From Segatella cerevisiae (lineage in GTDB: Bacteria; Bacteroidota; Bacteroidia; Bacteroidales; Bacteroidaceae): DNA of 39,145 bases. The notes beneath the pieces were generated by a model. It was not told the origin of the DNA and made no database searches. It saw only the letters and a program-made list of their open reading frames with translations. Numbering within the stretch: the stretch's first letter is position 1; the number at the start of each line of letters is the position of its first letter. The position numbers and the translations under genes were made by a program. Positions 23,249-30,714 of the stretch are shown piece by piece. The stretch covers positions 1 through 39,145 of the forward strand of contig NZ_JAMXLY010000032.1 of the NCBI RefSeq assembly GCF_024054555.1, given 5' to 3'.

Positions 23249-23329
23249 TTTCCTACAGATATTTTAAAGAATTAAAGGAGTCCAGGGATTTTACGCTGCA
23301 GAATGTCAAGACAACAGATCTGTCCTTTT

Positions 23330-23911
23330 TCATTTCAAACTGTAATCACTGCAGTCCAGCAGACCGACAAGTCCCTGATACGTCCCCCGATAGCCGAACA
23401 ACATCAAGCCCTTTCCATAATTTTCAGGATGGTCTATCAGATTAAGGTCATTCTTCATACTCTTCCCTTTGAGATAAACCGCTATCATCCGGGCCGGTCT
23501 CGTCTCACTCCGGCTACCCGCCAAAAGCACGGAAGTTTTTCCTGTAAAGTCCTTTGGTGAGAGGTACACCTTCTTCTTATAGGCACAGCCCACGATATAC
23601 CCGGACACATACACCCCGCAACTGACATTATTGTCCAGGAACTCATTGACGGTAAGCGTGTCACCCGTGTGAAAAATGACAGGGTCTTTTGAAGGAGGGT
23701 CAGAGCCAGGGTCAGTACCGTCATCAGGGTCCTGAGGAATGACGGCAGTCGTATCTCCCGAATCACCGGGGCTGTCTGTAGAATCCGAAGGGTCGACCTC
23801 AGTCGAAGACCCTCCCCCCGACTGACTTACATCAGAAAGATCTGTTTTTTCACAAGCTGATAGCAATAGGATGCTGAAGAAACAGCATTCCCAAACGTGT
23901 AGTGTTTTCAT
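23330..23911 (-). CDS. Lipoprotein with acidic linker and OB-like DUF6359-type domain
   Basis: The 193-residue protein has a lipoprotein signal with lipobox LLSAC (Cys20). A ~55-residue linker of Asp, Ser, Gly, Pro and Thr follows, as in surface-exposed Bacteroidetes lipoproteins. The C-terminal ~110 residues (LTVNEFLDNNVSCGVYVSGYIVG, then SVLLAGSRSETRPARMIAVYLKG and NLIDHPENYGKGLMLFGYRGTYQGLVGLLDCSDY) resemble the small beta-barrel domain I recall as DUF6359, found in Bacteroidetes lipoproteins. The function is not known. It has its own consensus promoter with a ~155-nt leader. Confidence 0.7.
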   Translation of the reverse strand: MKTLHVWECCFFSILLLSACEKTDLSDVSQSGGGSSTEVDPSDSTDSPGDSGDTTAVIPQDPDDGTDPGSDPPSKDPVIFHTGDTLTVNEFLDNNVSCGVYVSGYIVGCAYKKKVYLSPKDFTGKTSVLLAGSRSETRPARMIAVYLKGKSMKNDLNLIDHPENYGKGLMLFGYRGTYQGLVGLLDCSDYSLK

Positions 23912-24074
23912 AGAATATCATATTAAAATTGTCATTCACTTCCCAAGAGCAGAAAAAGAAACAGCAGTCTACCTCTGAGCCGCCCAAATACGACACCAGT
24001 CCACCTTATTCCATTCCGAAAGAATCAATGTCTCATTCTCCACATGAACATTGTTTTTTATAGTACTAGTCCGA

Positions 24075-24105
24075 CAAAGATAATAAATAATTTTCATTTC
24101 TCAAA
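24075..24105 (-). promoter_or_regulatory. Consensus promoter of the lipoprotein gene
   Basis: TTTG (plus 24102-24105), 19 bp, then TATCTTTG (plus 24075-24082) on the minus strand. It lies just downstream of the candidate small RNA's terminator and would start the lipoprotein mRNA near 24069. Confidence 0.7.
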
Positions 24106-24113
24106 CCTTTTAA

Positions 24114-24187
24114 CCCAAAAGGAGGTTGATGCAGGATGCACCAACCTCCGAAGGCGATTTCGCTACAACCTGCGAAATCTAAAAAAC
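24114..24187 (-). ncRNA. Candidate ~74-nt small RNA
   Basis: A perfect promoter pair (24194-24225) points into a sequence with two hairpins and no ORF. The first is GATTTCGC/GCGAAATC (plus 24156-24179, 8-nt loop). The second is a 13-bp stem with one G-U pair and a UCC loop (plus 24121-24149), followed by TTTTGGG, as in an intrinsic terminator. A separate promoter for the lipoprotein gene lies just beyond. The structure suggests a stand-alone small RNA, or a terminated leader upstream of the lipoprotein gene. No known RNA family was recognised. Confidence 0.5.
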
Positions 24188-24193
24188 ATATTA

Positions 24194-24225
24194 CAAATAT
24201 AAATCATCTCTCTTGTATTTCCAAA
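24194..24225 (-). promoter_or_regulatory. Consensus promoter upstream of the candidate small RNA
   Basis: TTTG (plus 24222-24225), 20 bp, then TATATTTG (plus 24194-24201) on the minus strand. The predicted start is near 24187. Confidence 0.65.
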
Positions 24226-24285
24226 TTTTTTTGTTTAAAAGTTATAATTTTCTCATTATTAATGCCTAACGTTAAAAAAAAGTCG

Positions 24286-24293
24286 TATTTTTG
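24286..24293 (+). promoter_or_regulatory. Candidate -7 element for the pectinase gene
   Basis: TATTTTTG matches TAnnTTTG and would give a ~125-nt leader to the gene at 24421. No TTTG is seen at -33. The leader includes the dyad ACGAAA-caa-TTTCGT. Confidence 0.45.
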
Positions 24294-24420
24294 TCTTCAA
24301 TAAAGGCACATCAATACAAACTACAATACCGATAAACAATTCAAGGACCATTTGCGACGACAGATACGAAACAATTTCGTCTAATCTTAATTATTCTATT
24401 TAAAAACAATCCATTAAATC

Positions 24421-26997
24421 ATGAGATACCTCAAAATTTTATTATTTGCCGTATTATTACCGTTTTGTGCTGAGGCGCAGGAATGGAATGACAAGGAATA
24501 CCAACAGATCGTCAGTCAGATCCAACTTCCGGAGATCGCTTCACGCAGCCTCTCTGTGACTGTTTACGGCGCAAGTCCGAAGGCCTCTGCTGCCGTCAAT
24601 CAGAAAGCGATCAACAAGGCCATAGACGTCATCTCCTCAAAAGGGGGCGGTAGGGTCATCATCCCTAAAGGAACATGGAACACCGGTGCCATCAGACTCA
24701 AGAGTCATGTCAATCTGGTCATCGAGAAGGATGCCACCCTCCATTTTGCCTTCGAGCCGAAATTGTACCCCTTAGTCCTCACGTCATGGGAAGGTCTGGC
24801 TTGCTGGAATTACAGTCCTTGTATCTATGCCAGACAAGTCACAGACGTAGCGATCACAGGACAAGGGACCATCGACGGCGGGGGCAACAATCAAACTTGG
24901 TGGCAGTGGAACGGTTCTCCTCGATTCGGCTATAAAGAAGGCATTACCAAAGAGAGTCAGAAACTCGGTTCCAGGGCAAGACTGGAAGAGATGGGTGAAA
25001 ATGACGTACCAGTCAATCAACGCCGATTCGGGATGGGACAAGGTTTGCGGCCGCAACTGATACATTTCAATCAGTGCGAACGGATCCTCATCAAAGACGT
25101 CCAACTCCTCAATTCACCTTTCTGGGTCATCCATCCCCTTCTCAGCAAAGGCATCACGGTAGATGGCGTACAAGTACACAATGACGGACCTAACGGAGAC
25201 GGCTGTGATCCTGAGGCATGTGAAAACGTCCTCATCCAAAACTGCTTCTTCCACACTGGAGACGACTGCATCGCTATCAAGAGCGGGCGCAATAATGACG
25301 GACGTCTCTGGGGAAAACCTTCCAAGAACATCATCATCAGGAATTGTAAGATGGCTGACGGACATGGCGGAATCGTCATCGGCAGTGAGATCTCAGGCGG
25401 ATGCGAGAATGTATATGCAGAGGACTGTCAGATGAACTCCCCCAATCTCCAACGCGTATTAAGGATCAAAACCAATAATTGCCGGGGAGGACTGATACAG
25501 AATATCAACTTGAGAAATATTACAGTGGGACAGTGCAAGGAGGCTGTCATCAGGATCAACCTCAACTACGAACCCAAGGAAAACTGCTACCGAGGGTTTG
25601 AGCCTGTCGTACGCGATGTCAGCGTAGAAAATGTCACTTGTCAGAAAAGCGAATATGGCATTTTGATTGACGGACTTGACAGCATTGTGAACATCAATAA
25701 CATTCATGTCAAGAACTGCCGTTTCAATGGGGTAACAGTAGAACCTGTAAAGATCACCGGAAAGACCGGCAACATCCATTTTGACCAGTTGTACATCAAC
25801 AATTCCCTGATCCTGAATGCCACTGAAATCCCTTATAAGCACTGCAGTGAATGGCTGACCTATTCCGAAATGAAGCGGACACCCCATCCCTACCTTCTCG
25901 ACTTTTCCAAAAAGCCGAAATGGGGTTATGTCATGGGCATAGAACAGGAGGGCATGCTGGATACCTATCTGCGGTACGGTGGAGACACGATCATCAATTA
26001 TCTGAAAGAATATCCGGAAAAGATGATCGATGAAAAAGGCAAGGTCATCGGTTATGACTACAACACATTCAATCTTGACAACATCCGTACTGCGAAATAC
26101 ATCCTGCGGATGCAGGAACTCTTTCCACGACAAGGCAATGCCAAAGCACTCAAGACTTTTTTCAAGCAACTGCAACATCAGCCACGAACTGCTAACGGCG
26201 TGTTCTGGCACAAAGCGATCTATGCCAACCAAGTATGGCTAGACGGTATTTTCATGGGCCTGCCCTTCTATACGGCCTATGCTCACCAGTATCTTTCTCC
26301 AAAGAAAGCTTCAAAGATTTACAAAGATGCCATCGATCAGATCCTGACGACAGACAAGCGGACATACGATTCGAAGACCAAACTATGGAAACATGCATGG
26401 GATGCCACACACAGCCAGTTCTGGGCCAACAAGGAAAACGGACAAAGTCTGCATACGTGGGCAAGGGCACTCGGTTGGTATGCAATGGCATTGACAGAAT
26501 GCCTGGATCAGATTCCGCAGAATTTTCCCAGACGTGATTCCGTCATACTCCTGCTCAACAAGGTCATGAATTCAGTGATCAAATATCAAGATAAGAAGAC
26601 AGGAGTTTGGTATGATGTCATGGATGTGACTTCCCCAGACAATTATCTGGAAGCAACGGCATCTTCCATGTTCACTTATGTCCTTCTAAAAGGGGCGCGG
26701 TTAGGTTATCTCCCGAAAAGTGCAGGGCAAGCAGGTGTCAAAGCCTACCAAGGTATTCTCAGACAATTTATCAAAGTGAATCCGGACAAGACCATTTCAC
26801 TCACAAGGTGTTGCTCAGGCAGCGGACTGGGGCCGGGTCCGGGACCTTATGTCAAGAAACCTGATTACAAGCGGGACGGGAGTTTCAAATATTACATAAG
26901 TGAACCCATCCGTGACAATGATGCCAAAGGCATCGGGCCCTTCCTTTGGGCTAGCCTTGAGATGGAAAAAACAACCCCAAAAGCTGTGTCTGAATGA
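24421..26997 (+). CDS. Secreted GH28-GH105 fusion: polygalacturonase-like plus unsaturated (rhamno)galacturonyl hydrolase
   Basis: The 858-residue protein starts with a signal peptide (MRYLKILLFAVLLPFCAEAQ). Residues ~25-465 form a right-handed beta-helix of family GH28. They include NGDGCDPE (Asp260, Asp263), GDDC (281-282), GHGG (His315) and RIK (348-350), the canonical active-site blocks. Residues ~490-850 form an (alpha/alpha)6 barrel of family GH105. They include NQVWLDGIFMG with Asp608 at the catalytic position known from YteR-type enzymes, WARALGWYAMAL, NYLEATASSMF and NDAKGIGPFLWA. GH28 hydrolyses galacturonan backbones; GH105 removes the 4,5-unsaturated uronic acid left by lyases. 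It has no SusC/SusD neighbours and is monocistronic. Confidence 0.93.
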   Translation: MRYLKILLFAVLLPFCAEAQEWNDKEYQQIVSQIQLPEIASRSLSVTVYGASPKASAAVNQKAINKAIDVISSKGGGRVIIPKGTWNTGAIRLKSHVNLVIEKDATLHFAFEPKLYPLVLTSWEGLACWNYSPCIYARQVTDVAITGQGTIDGGGNNQTWWQWNGSPRFGYKEGITKESQKLGSRARLEEMGENDVPVNQRRFGMGQGLRPQLIHFNQCERILIKDVQLLNSPFWVIHPLLSKGITVDGVQVHNDGPNGDGCDPEACENVLIQNCFFHTGDDCIAIKSGRNNDGRLWGKPSKNIIIRNCKMADGHGGIVIGSEISGGCENVYAEDCQMNSPNLQRVLRIKTNNCRGGLIQNINLRNITVGQCKEAVIRINLNYEPKENCYRGFEPVVRDVSVENVTCQKSEYGILIDGLDSIVNINNIHVKNCRFNGVTVEPVKITGKTGNIHFDQLYINNSLILNATEIPYKHCSEWLTYSEMKRTPHPYLLDFSKKPKWGYVMGIEQEGMLDTYLRYGGDTIINYLKEYPEKMIDEKGKVIGYDYNTFNLDNIRTAKYILRMQELFPRQGNAKALKTFFKQLQHQPRTANGVFWHKAIYANQVWLDGIFMGLPFYTAYAHQYLSPKKASKIYKDAIDQILTTDKRTYDSKTKLWKHAWDATHSQFWANKENGQSLHTWARALGWYAMALTECLDQIPQNFPRRDSVILLLNKVMNSVIKYQDKKTGVWYDVMDVTSPDNYLEATASSMFTYVLLKGARLGYLPKSAGQAGVKAYQGILRQFIKVNPDKTISLTRCCSGSGLGPGPGPYVKKPDYKRDGSFKYYISEPIRDNDAKGIGPFLWASLEMEKTTPKAVSE

Positions 26998-27202
26998 CTT
27001 GGGCTACTATAGGTAGGCACTTCTACGAAGAATGAATACGAAGAACTGATAATCAGGTTCAGGTGCTTGCCAATAAATGAGGACAGCACGATTTGTTCAA
27101 CTGTGACGATCTGTTCTGAAAGATTTAAAAGAAAGCACCTATATTTTTCACTTATAAACGGAGAAAGAATCGACTAATTCATATAATTTTCATACTGCTA
27201 TC

Positions 27203-27300
27203 TTTCGAGAAAGTCAGCGCTATGTCTCGAGAAAGTCGGCGTCTTGTTTCTCGAAAGAGCCGGCTGTGTTTCTCGAAACTACCAGTCCGTTTTTCTCGGT
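27203..27300. repeat. Degenerate 22-24 bp tandem repeats with TTTCTCGAAA cores
   Basis: Five imperfect units carry TCGA/TCGG cores at 27205, 27227, 27251, 27273 and 27296 (spacing 22-24 bp). Typical units are TCGAGAAAGTCGGCGTCTTG and TCGAAAGAGCCGGCTGTGTT. The core TTTCTCGAAA is nearly palindromic. They lie between the convergent pectinase and DUF6377-type genes. The rest of 26998-27459 holds no gene I can support. Confidence 0.65.
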
Positions 27301-27459
27301 TGTGTGAGTACCTTCATTTCCGGAGTAAATGGGTATTGTTGCTTCTTCGGAAGTGTCACGAGTTAGTCCTCTCTTTCCCCATTCTTCTCAAGAGAAGGAT
27401 CCCCTTTCTAAGAAATCTGCTTTGGTATATATACTGACGAGGATTCACCAACTTCCCTA

Positions 27460-29115
27460 TCAACAATAGTACATTCTCTCAATCATTTCATCGAAATCTT
27501 TCTGATGAAGAGAAGAACTGTGCCTGATCTTTGACCTGTAATTATAGATGGTCTGCGGTGAATAATGCAGAAAACCGGCAATGCTGATACTGTCGGTCAC
27601 GCCCAAACTGATCAGAGCGTAAATACGCAGTTCAATGCTCAAGGTATCAGGCTCCGATACAAAAATCTGCTTATCCGAGTCCAGAAACTGATTGAACTTA
27701 TTTATAAAATCCGGATGGAGGTTGAGGAAAGCAATATCAAACTGGCGATAGAAATCGGAGAAATTTTCATCTATATTAGAACTTTTCTCCAATTTCTTAA
27801 TCGCTATGCTTGCCTTGCCTGCTACCAACAAATTGAAAATATTCTTCCTGAATTTCATCTCCTCAGAGATATACCTTGAGATGAGGAGATAGTCATTGAT
27901 GAAATAGGTATTGCGTCTTTTCAATGCTTCCTCCAATCGTCTGTTGATATTTTCAATCTTCAACCTTGATTCCAAGTTTTGTTCCATCAAGTCCGCCTGT
28001 TCATCTTTGGACTCAAGCAACCTATTCAACAAAGCCGTTTTCCTGCGATTCTGGTGAAAAGAACAATAAAACTGTATGAATAAAATGATAAACTCAATGA
28101 GCAGGAGGATGATGATCACAGATAGGGCATGCACCCTGTTTTGCAACCGCGCATTATAATTTTCAGAAGCGGCAGTCTGTGCACGGATGATATACGGACT
28201 GCGGGGCATCGCATCAAACAACTCCAAGTTTTCAGTGCAAGCCATCGCATAAGCATAAGCTCTTTTCAAATTCAATCGGACACCGGGAGATTCAAGAAGG
28301 TACATCAAGGCAGGCGCGTCACAATTAGCCTTACGAATATCATTGATGGCAGACTGAATCAGATAATAATCACAAAATTCAGGTTTATTTTTTGTCTTAT
28401 ATGTTTTTGCCAACGCAAATTCAAGCATCGAGGCCTGAATAGATGAAGGAGGGGCAAACTTCAACTGGTATAAAAGTCTGCCACTTACATCATGATCGGT
28501 CATCAAAGCTTCATAATAATCATGGATCCAAAAATAACCGGGAATATATTTCTCATATTTGTTCCAGCAAGTCTTCAACATTGAATCATTTTGTCCGGCA
28601 TTCATCCAGTCGATTTCTGCAGGCTGCCTATTTCGCCAAGTATACTCTATTTCTGTAATGGCAAATTTCTGTTGGAGTTGGGGCGGCAAATTCTCTATAG
28701 CACCACATTTTTGCAGTTCATCGTCAGCTGCAGGGAACCATCCATGTAAAATCAGAGCCATCGCCTTGTCTAATTCGGCCTGCAGAACCAGTGATTGAGC
28801 CCCTTGTTTCTGAGAGATCTTCTCATATTTGTCGGCATACGCGATAGCGGAATCGGTATTAAATTTCAGATACTCGTCATACAGACGTTTGTAGATGACC
28901 CCTCTGTCGTTATCCAGCGTGCACTCGTTAAGGGACTCCTCAAGACTGAACAAGTCCTGTTTCTTCTTCAAGATATAGAATTTCCGATTACGCAAAGCCC
29001 GATCCAATTGGTTGAAATGTGCTTCCAAGTCGATTTTATCAGACTTGCCCGGTGCACCATACAAATACAAGGTGCACATTAACAGAAACATAACAATAAA
29101 CCGAGTTGCATTCAT
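27460..29115 (-). CDS. Membrane-anchored regulator, DUF6377-type (TPR-like sensor, C-terminal HTH)
   Basis: The 551-residue protein has an N-terminal signal (residues ~3-20). A ~300-residue periplasmic helical region suggestive of TPR repeats follows (YKRLYDEYLKFNTDSAIAYADKYEKIS). One transmembrane segment (about 330-352, SVIIILLLIEFIILFIQFYC) is followed by a charged coiled coil (~360-405) and a cytoplasmic domain. This ends in an HTH of LuxR-like type: ISLGVTDSISIAGFLHYSPQTIYNYRSKIR. This arrangement matches Bacteroidetes regulators annotated DUF6377, thought to sense periplasmic or surface conditions and act directly on DNA. It lies downstream of the fimbrial operon on the same strand, separated by ~640 bp, so it may regulate fimbriae or the adjacent pectinase. 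Confidence 0.8.
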   Translation of the reverse strand: MNATRFIVMFLLMCTLYLYGAPGKSDKIDLEAHFNQLDRALRNRKFYILKKKQDLFSLEESLNECTLDNDRGVIYKRLYDEYLKFNTDSAIAYADKYEKISQKQGAQSLVLQAELDKAMALILHGWFPAADDELQKCGAIENLPPQLQQKFAITEIEYTWRNRQPAEIDWMNAGQNDSMLKTCWNKYEKYIPGYFWIHDYYEALMTDHDVSGRLLYQLKFAPPSSIQASMLEFALAKTYKTKNKPEFCDYYLIQSAINDIRKANCDAPALMYLLESPGVRLNLKRAYAYAMACTENLELFDAMPRSPYIIRAQTAASENYNARLQNRVHALSVIIILLLIEFIILFIQFYCSFHQNRRKTALLNRLLESKDEQADLMEQNLESRLKIENINRRLEEALKRRNTYFINDYLLISRYISEEMKFRKNIFNLLVAGKASIAIKKLEKSSNIDENFSDFYRQFDIAFLNLHPDFINKFNQFLDSDKQIFVSEPDTLSIELRIYALISLGVTDSISIAGFLHYSPQTIYNYRSKIRHSSSLHQKDFDEMIERMYYC

Positions 29116-29550
29116 GATTTTTTATAATTTTATCAGATAACTCCCCCCCTGCGCAGAAGAATAATCTTGTTCTGCTCTCTATTATAAAATGCTCTAATTT
29201 TAATTCTTAAATCTCACGTCCAAGAGGCTGTTGGCAAAGACCTCTTAATCTATATCAGTTCATTATATTTCTTATAGAAAGACTGTGCTGTACTCAAAAC
29301 TTTTTTCCTTTTTTAGAACTTCCAGCATCAGCGATCAATTCTTCTTTCACGGGTCTTAAAGACAAATCTGGAACTTAACATTCACATTATAGGGATGGTA
29401 TATAGCCTATATGCTAGGATAATCATATCTTGTTAAAGCAGTATAAAACTAATATAGTCATAATTTCCGAGACGATGATATGTAAAAACTTTTTTTATAA
29501 ATAATTTACAATTATTTCCCTTAAGAGTACCAGATTCATAGACGCCAAAA
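29116..29550. other. AT-rich intergenic region upstream of the DUF6377-type gene
   Basis: No gene is supported here. Visible items are AAGAGG...CCTCTT around the GGCTGTTGGCAAAG sequence near 29222-29247, which faintly resembles insertion-sequence end sequences, and a small dyad ATATAGcCTATAT (29400-29412). No consensus promoter for the DUF6377-type gene was found on the minus strand. Confidence 0.35.
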
Positions 29551-29574
29551 AGACGGAAACATCAATGTCCGTCT
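29551..29574 (-). terminator. Rho-independent terminator of the fimbrial operon
   Basis: AGACGGA (29551-29557) pairs with TCCGTCT (29568-29574). On the minus strand the stem runs into a T tract followed by GGCG. It lies 184 bp after the stop of the last fimbrial-operon gene and separates that operon from the DUF6377-type regulator. Confidence 0.75.
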
Positions 29575-29757
29575 AACCACTCCCTTCTAAACTTTGATAG
29601 CCTCATCTTCGATTGCTAAAAGTGTTTAGGACCTGTTACTTCTATTTCTCACGATCATACTCATCTATCTTTCATTTATATTTTTAGAGGAATTTCAATA
29701 AGGACACCAACAGTTCCTCATTTTCTTCCAGTTTAATCTCAATTTATAAAATTATAG

Positions 29758-30681
29758 TCAACCGAAGATCTGTTGAAGTTGCTTATCCAGTTTTGCAGGT
29801 GAACAATCTTTGAGTATCACATTTTTAGACTTATCCAGCAAATAAATGGTAGGCATCGCTTGAATGAAATAGATGGATTTCTTGAACACCTCGCCTCCGG
29901 GGCTTCTGGCATCTATCCAGGAATCAGGTATCAGCCCTCTGCCTTTCTCCCACTTTTCAGTATCTTCATCAGGGTAAACCGCCAGAACTTTTATCTTGGG
30001 GTTAGCCAGCAATCTCATTTTCTTCAATTCTGCGGTCGCTCTATGGCAGTTTTCACAGTCCGGATCATAGAAGAACAACAAGATATAATCCCCTTTCGTG
30101 TCATAGAGGGTATGCTTTATTCCACTTCTATTCTCATAGACAAAGTCTGAAGCCTGATCACCACACTTATTCTTCTTCACATTATCAAATTGGAAGCTTA
30201 ATTTGCTCAGATCCGTTTCAGAAAGATGAGGAAAATGCATCAAACTTTGTAAGAAAGAAAGATACAAATCCGTATTGTGCATCGGAGATTCCGGATCATA
30301 AAGATAATGTTCGAGTTGTGTAGAGAAATAATTCCGGGATACATCCGGAGCTTTTTCAGTATCAGACATAAAATGTTGTACAGCTGCAGTGGCAGTCTTC
30401 GAATCTATCCGTTCCAACAGATCCAGAAAATTCACCAAGCCCTGTTCAGTCTGAGGTTGGTGAACCAATGCAGTATCCTGAAACGCATAATTGTCCCAAT
30501 AATGAGCCAGCAAATAATCCGTACGTTCAGAAACAGAACGCAATGATTCAGGAATTGAAGGATAAGGAAACCCCGTCTCCTTATCCTTCACAGATTCCTT
30601 TGTCAAGACCTGCCCTTTTCCCAACATAGCAAAAGGACCGACCAACAAACAAAACAAAAACAATATAACGACTTTTTCCAA
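29758..30681 (-). CDS. DUF5106-type thioredoxin-like protein in the fimbrial operon
   Basis: The 307-residue protein has an N-terminal signal segment (MEKVVILFLFCLLVGPFAML) without a lipobox, so it is probably periplasmic. Residues ~30-160 form a helical region of DUF5106 type (PESLRSVSERTDYLLAHYWDNYAFQDT). Residues ~175-307 form a thioredoxin/TlpA-like fold: YILLFFYDPDCENCHRATAELKKM with a CxxC pair (Cys209, Cys212) and the cis-proline loop AMPTIYLLDKS. It could reduce, oxidise or isomerise disulfides in the cell envelope. It is the last gene of the fimbrial operon, 33 bp after the third accessory subunit, which has several cysteines. An unrelated role in envelope redox is possible. Confidence 0.8.
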   Translation of the reverse strand: MEKVVILFLFCLLVGPFAMLGKGQVLTKESVKDKETGFPYPSIPESLRSVSERTDYLLAHYWDNYAFQDTALVHQPQTEQGLVNFLDLLERIDSKTATAAVQHFMSDTEKAPDVSRNYFSTQLEHYLYDPESPMHNTDLYLSFLQSLMHFPHLSETDLSKLSFQFDNVKKNKCGDQASDFVYENRSGIKHTLYDTKGDYILLFFYDPDCENCHRATAELKKMRLLANPKIKVLAVYPDEDTEKWEKGRGLIPDSWIDARSPGGEVFKKSIYFIQAMPTIYLLDKSKNVILKDCSPAKLDKQLQQIFG

Positions 30682-30714
30682 AAAGCAAAAATTTAAGACA
30701 ATTGATTAAAAACC

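Noticed and set aside
23964..24092. 42-codon minus-strand frame beginning MKIIYYLC upstream of the lipoprotein
   Set aside because: Its start codon lies upstream of the -7 element of the lipoprotein promoter, so that promoter cannot transcribe it intact, and the peptide resembles nothing.
27203..27300. CRISPR array
   Set aside because: The repeats are contiguous and degenerate with no unique spacers, and no cas genes are in the window.
29222..29247. Insertion-sequence remnant around AAGAGG-CTGTTGGCAAAG-CCTCTT
   Set aside because: Only one short element resembling IS ends is seen, with no second end, target duplication or transposase fragment nearby.
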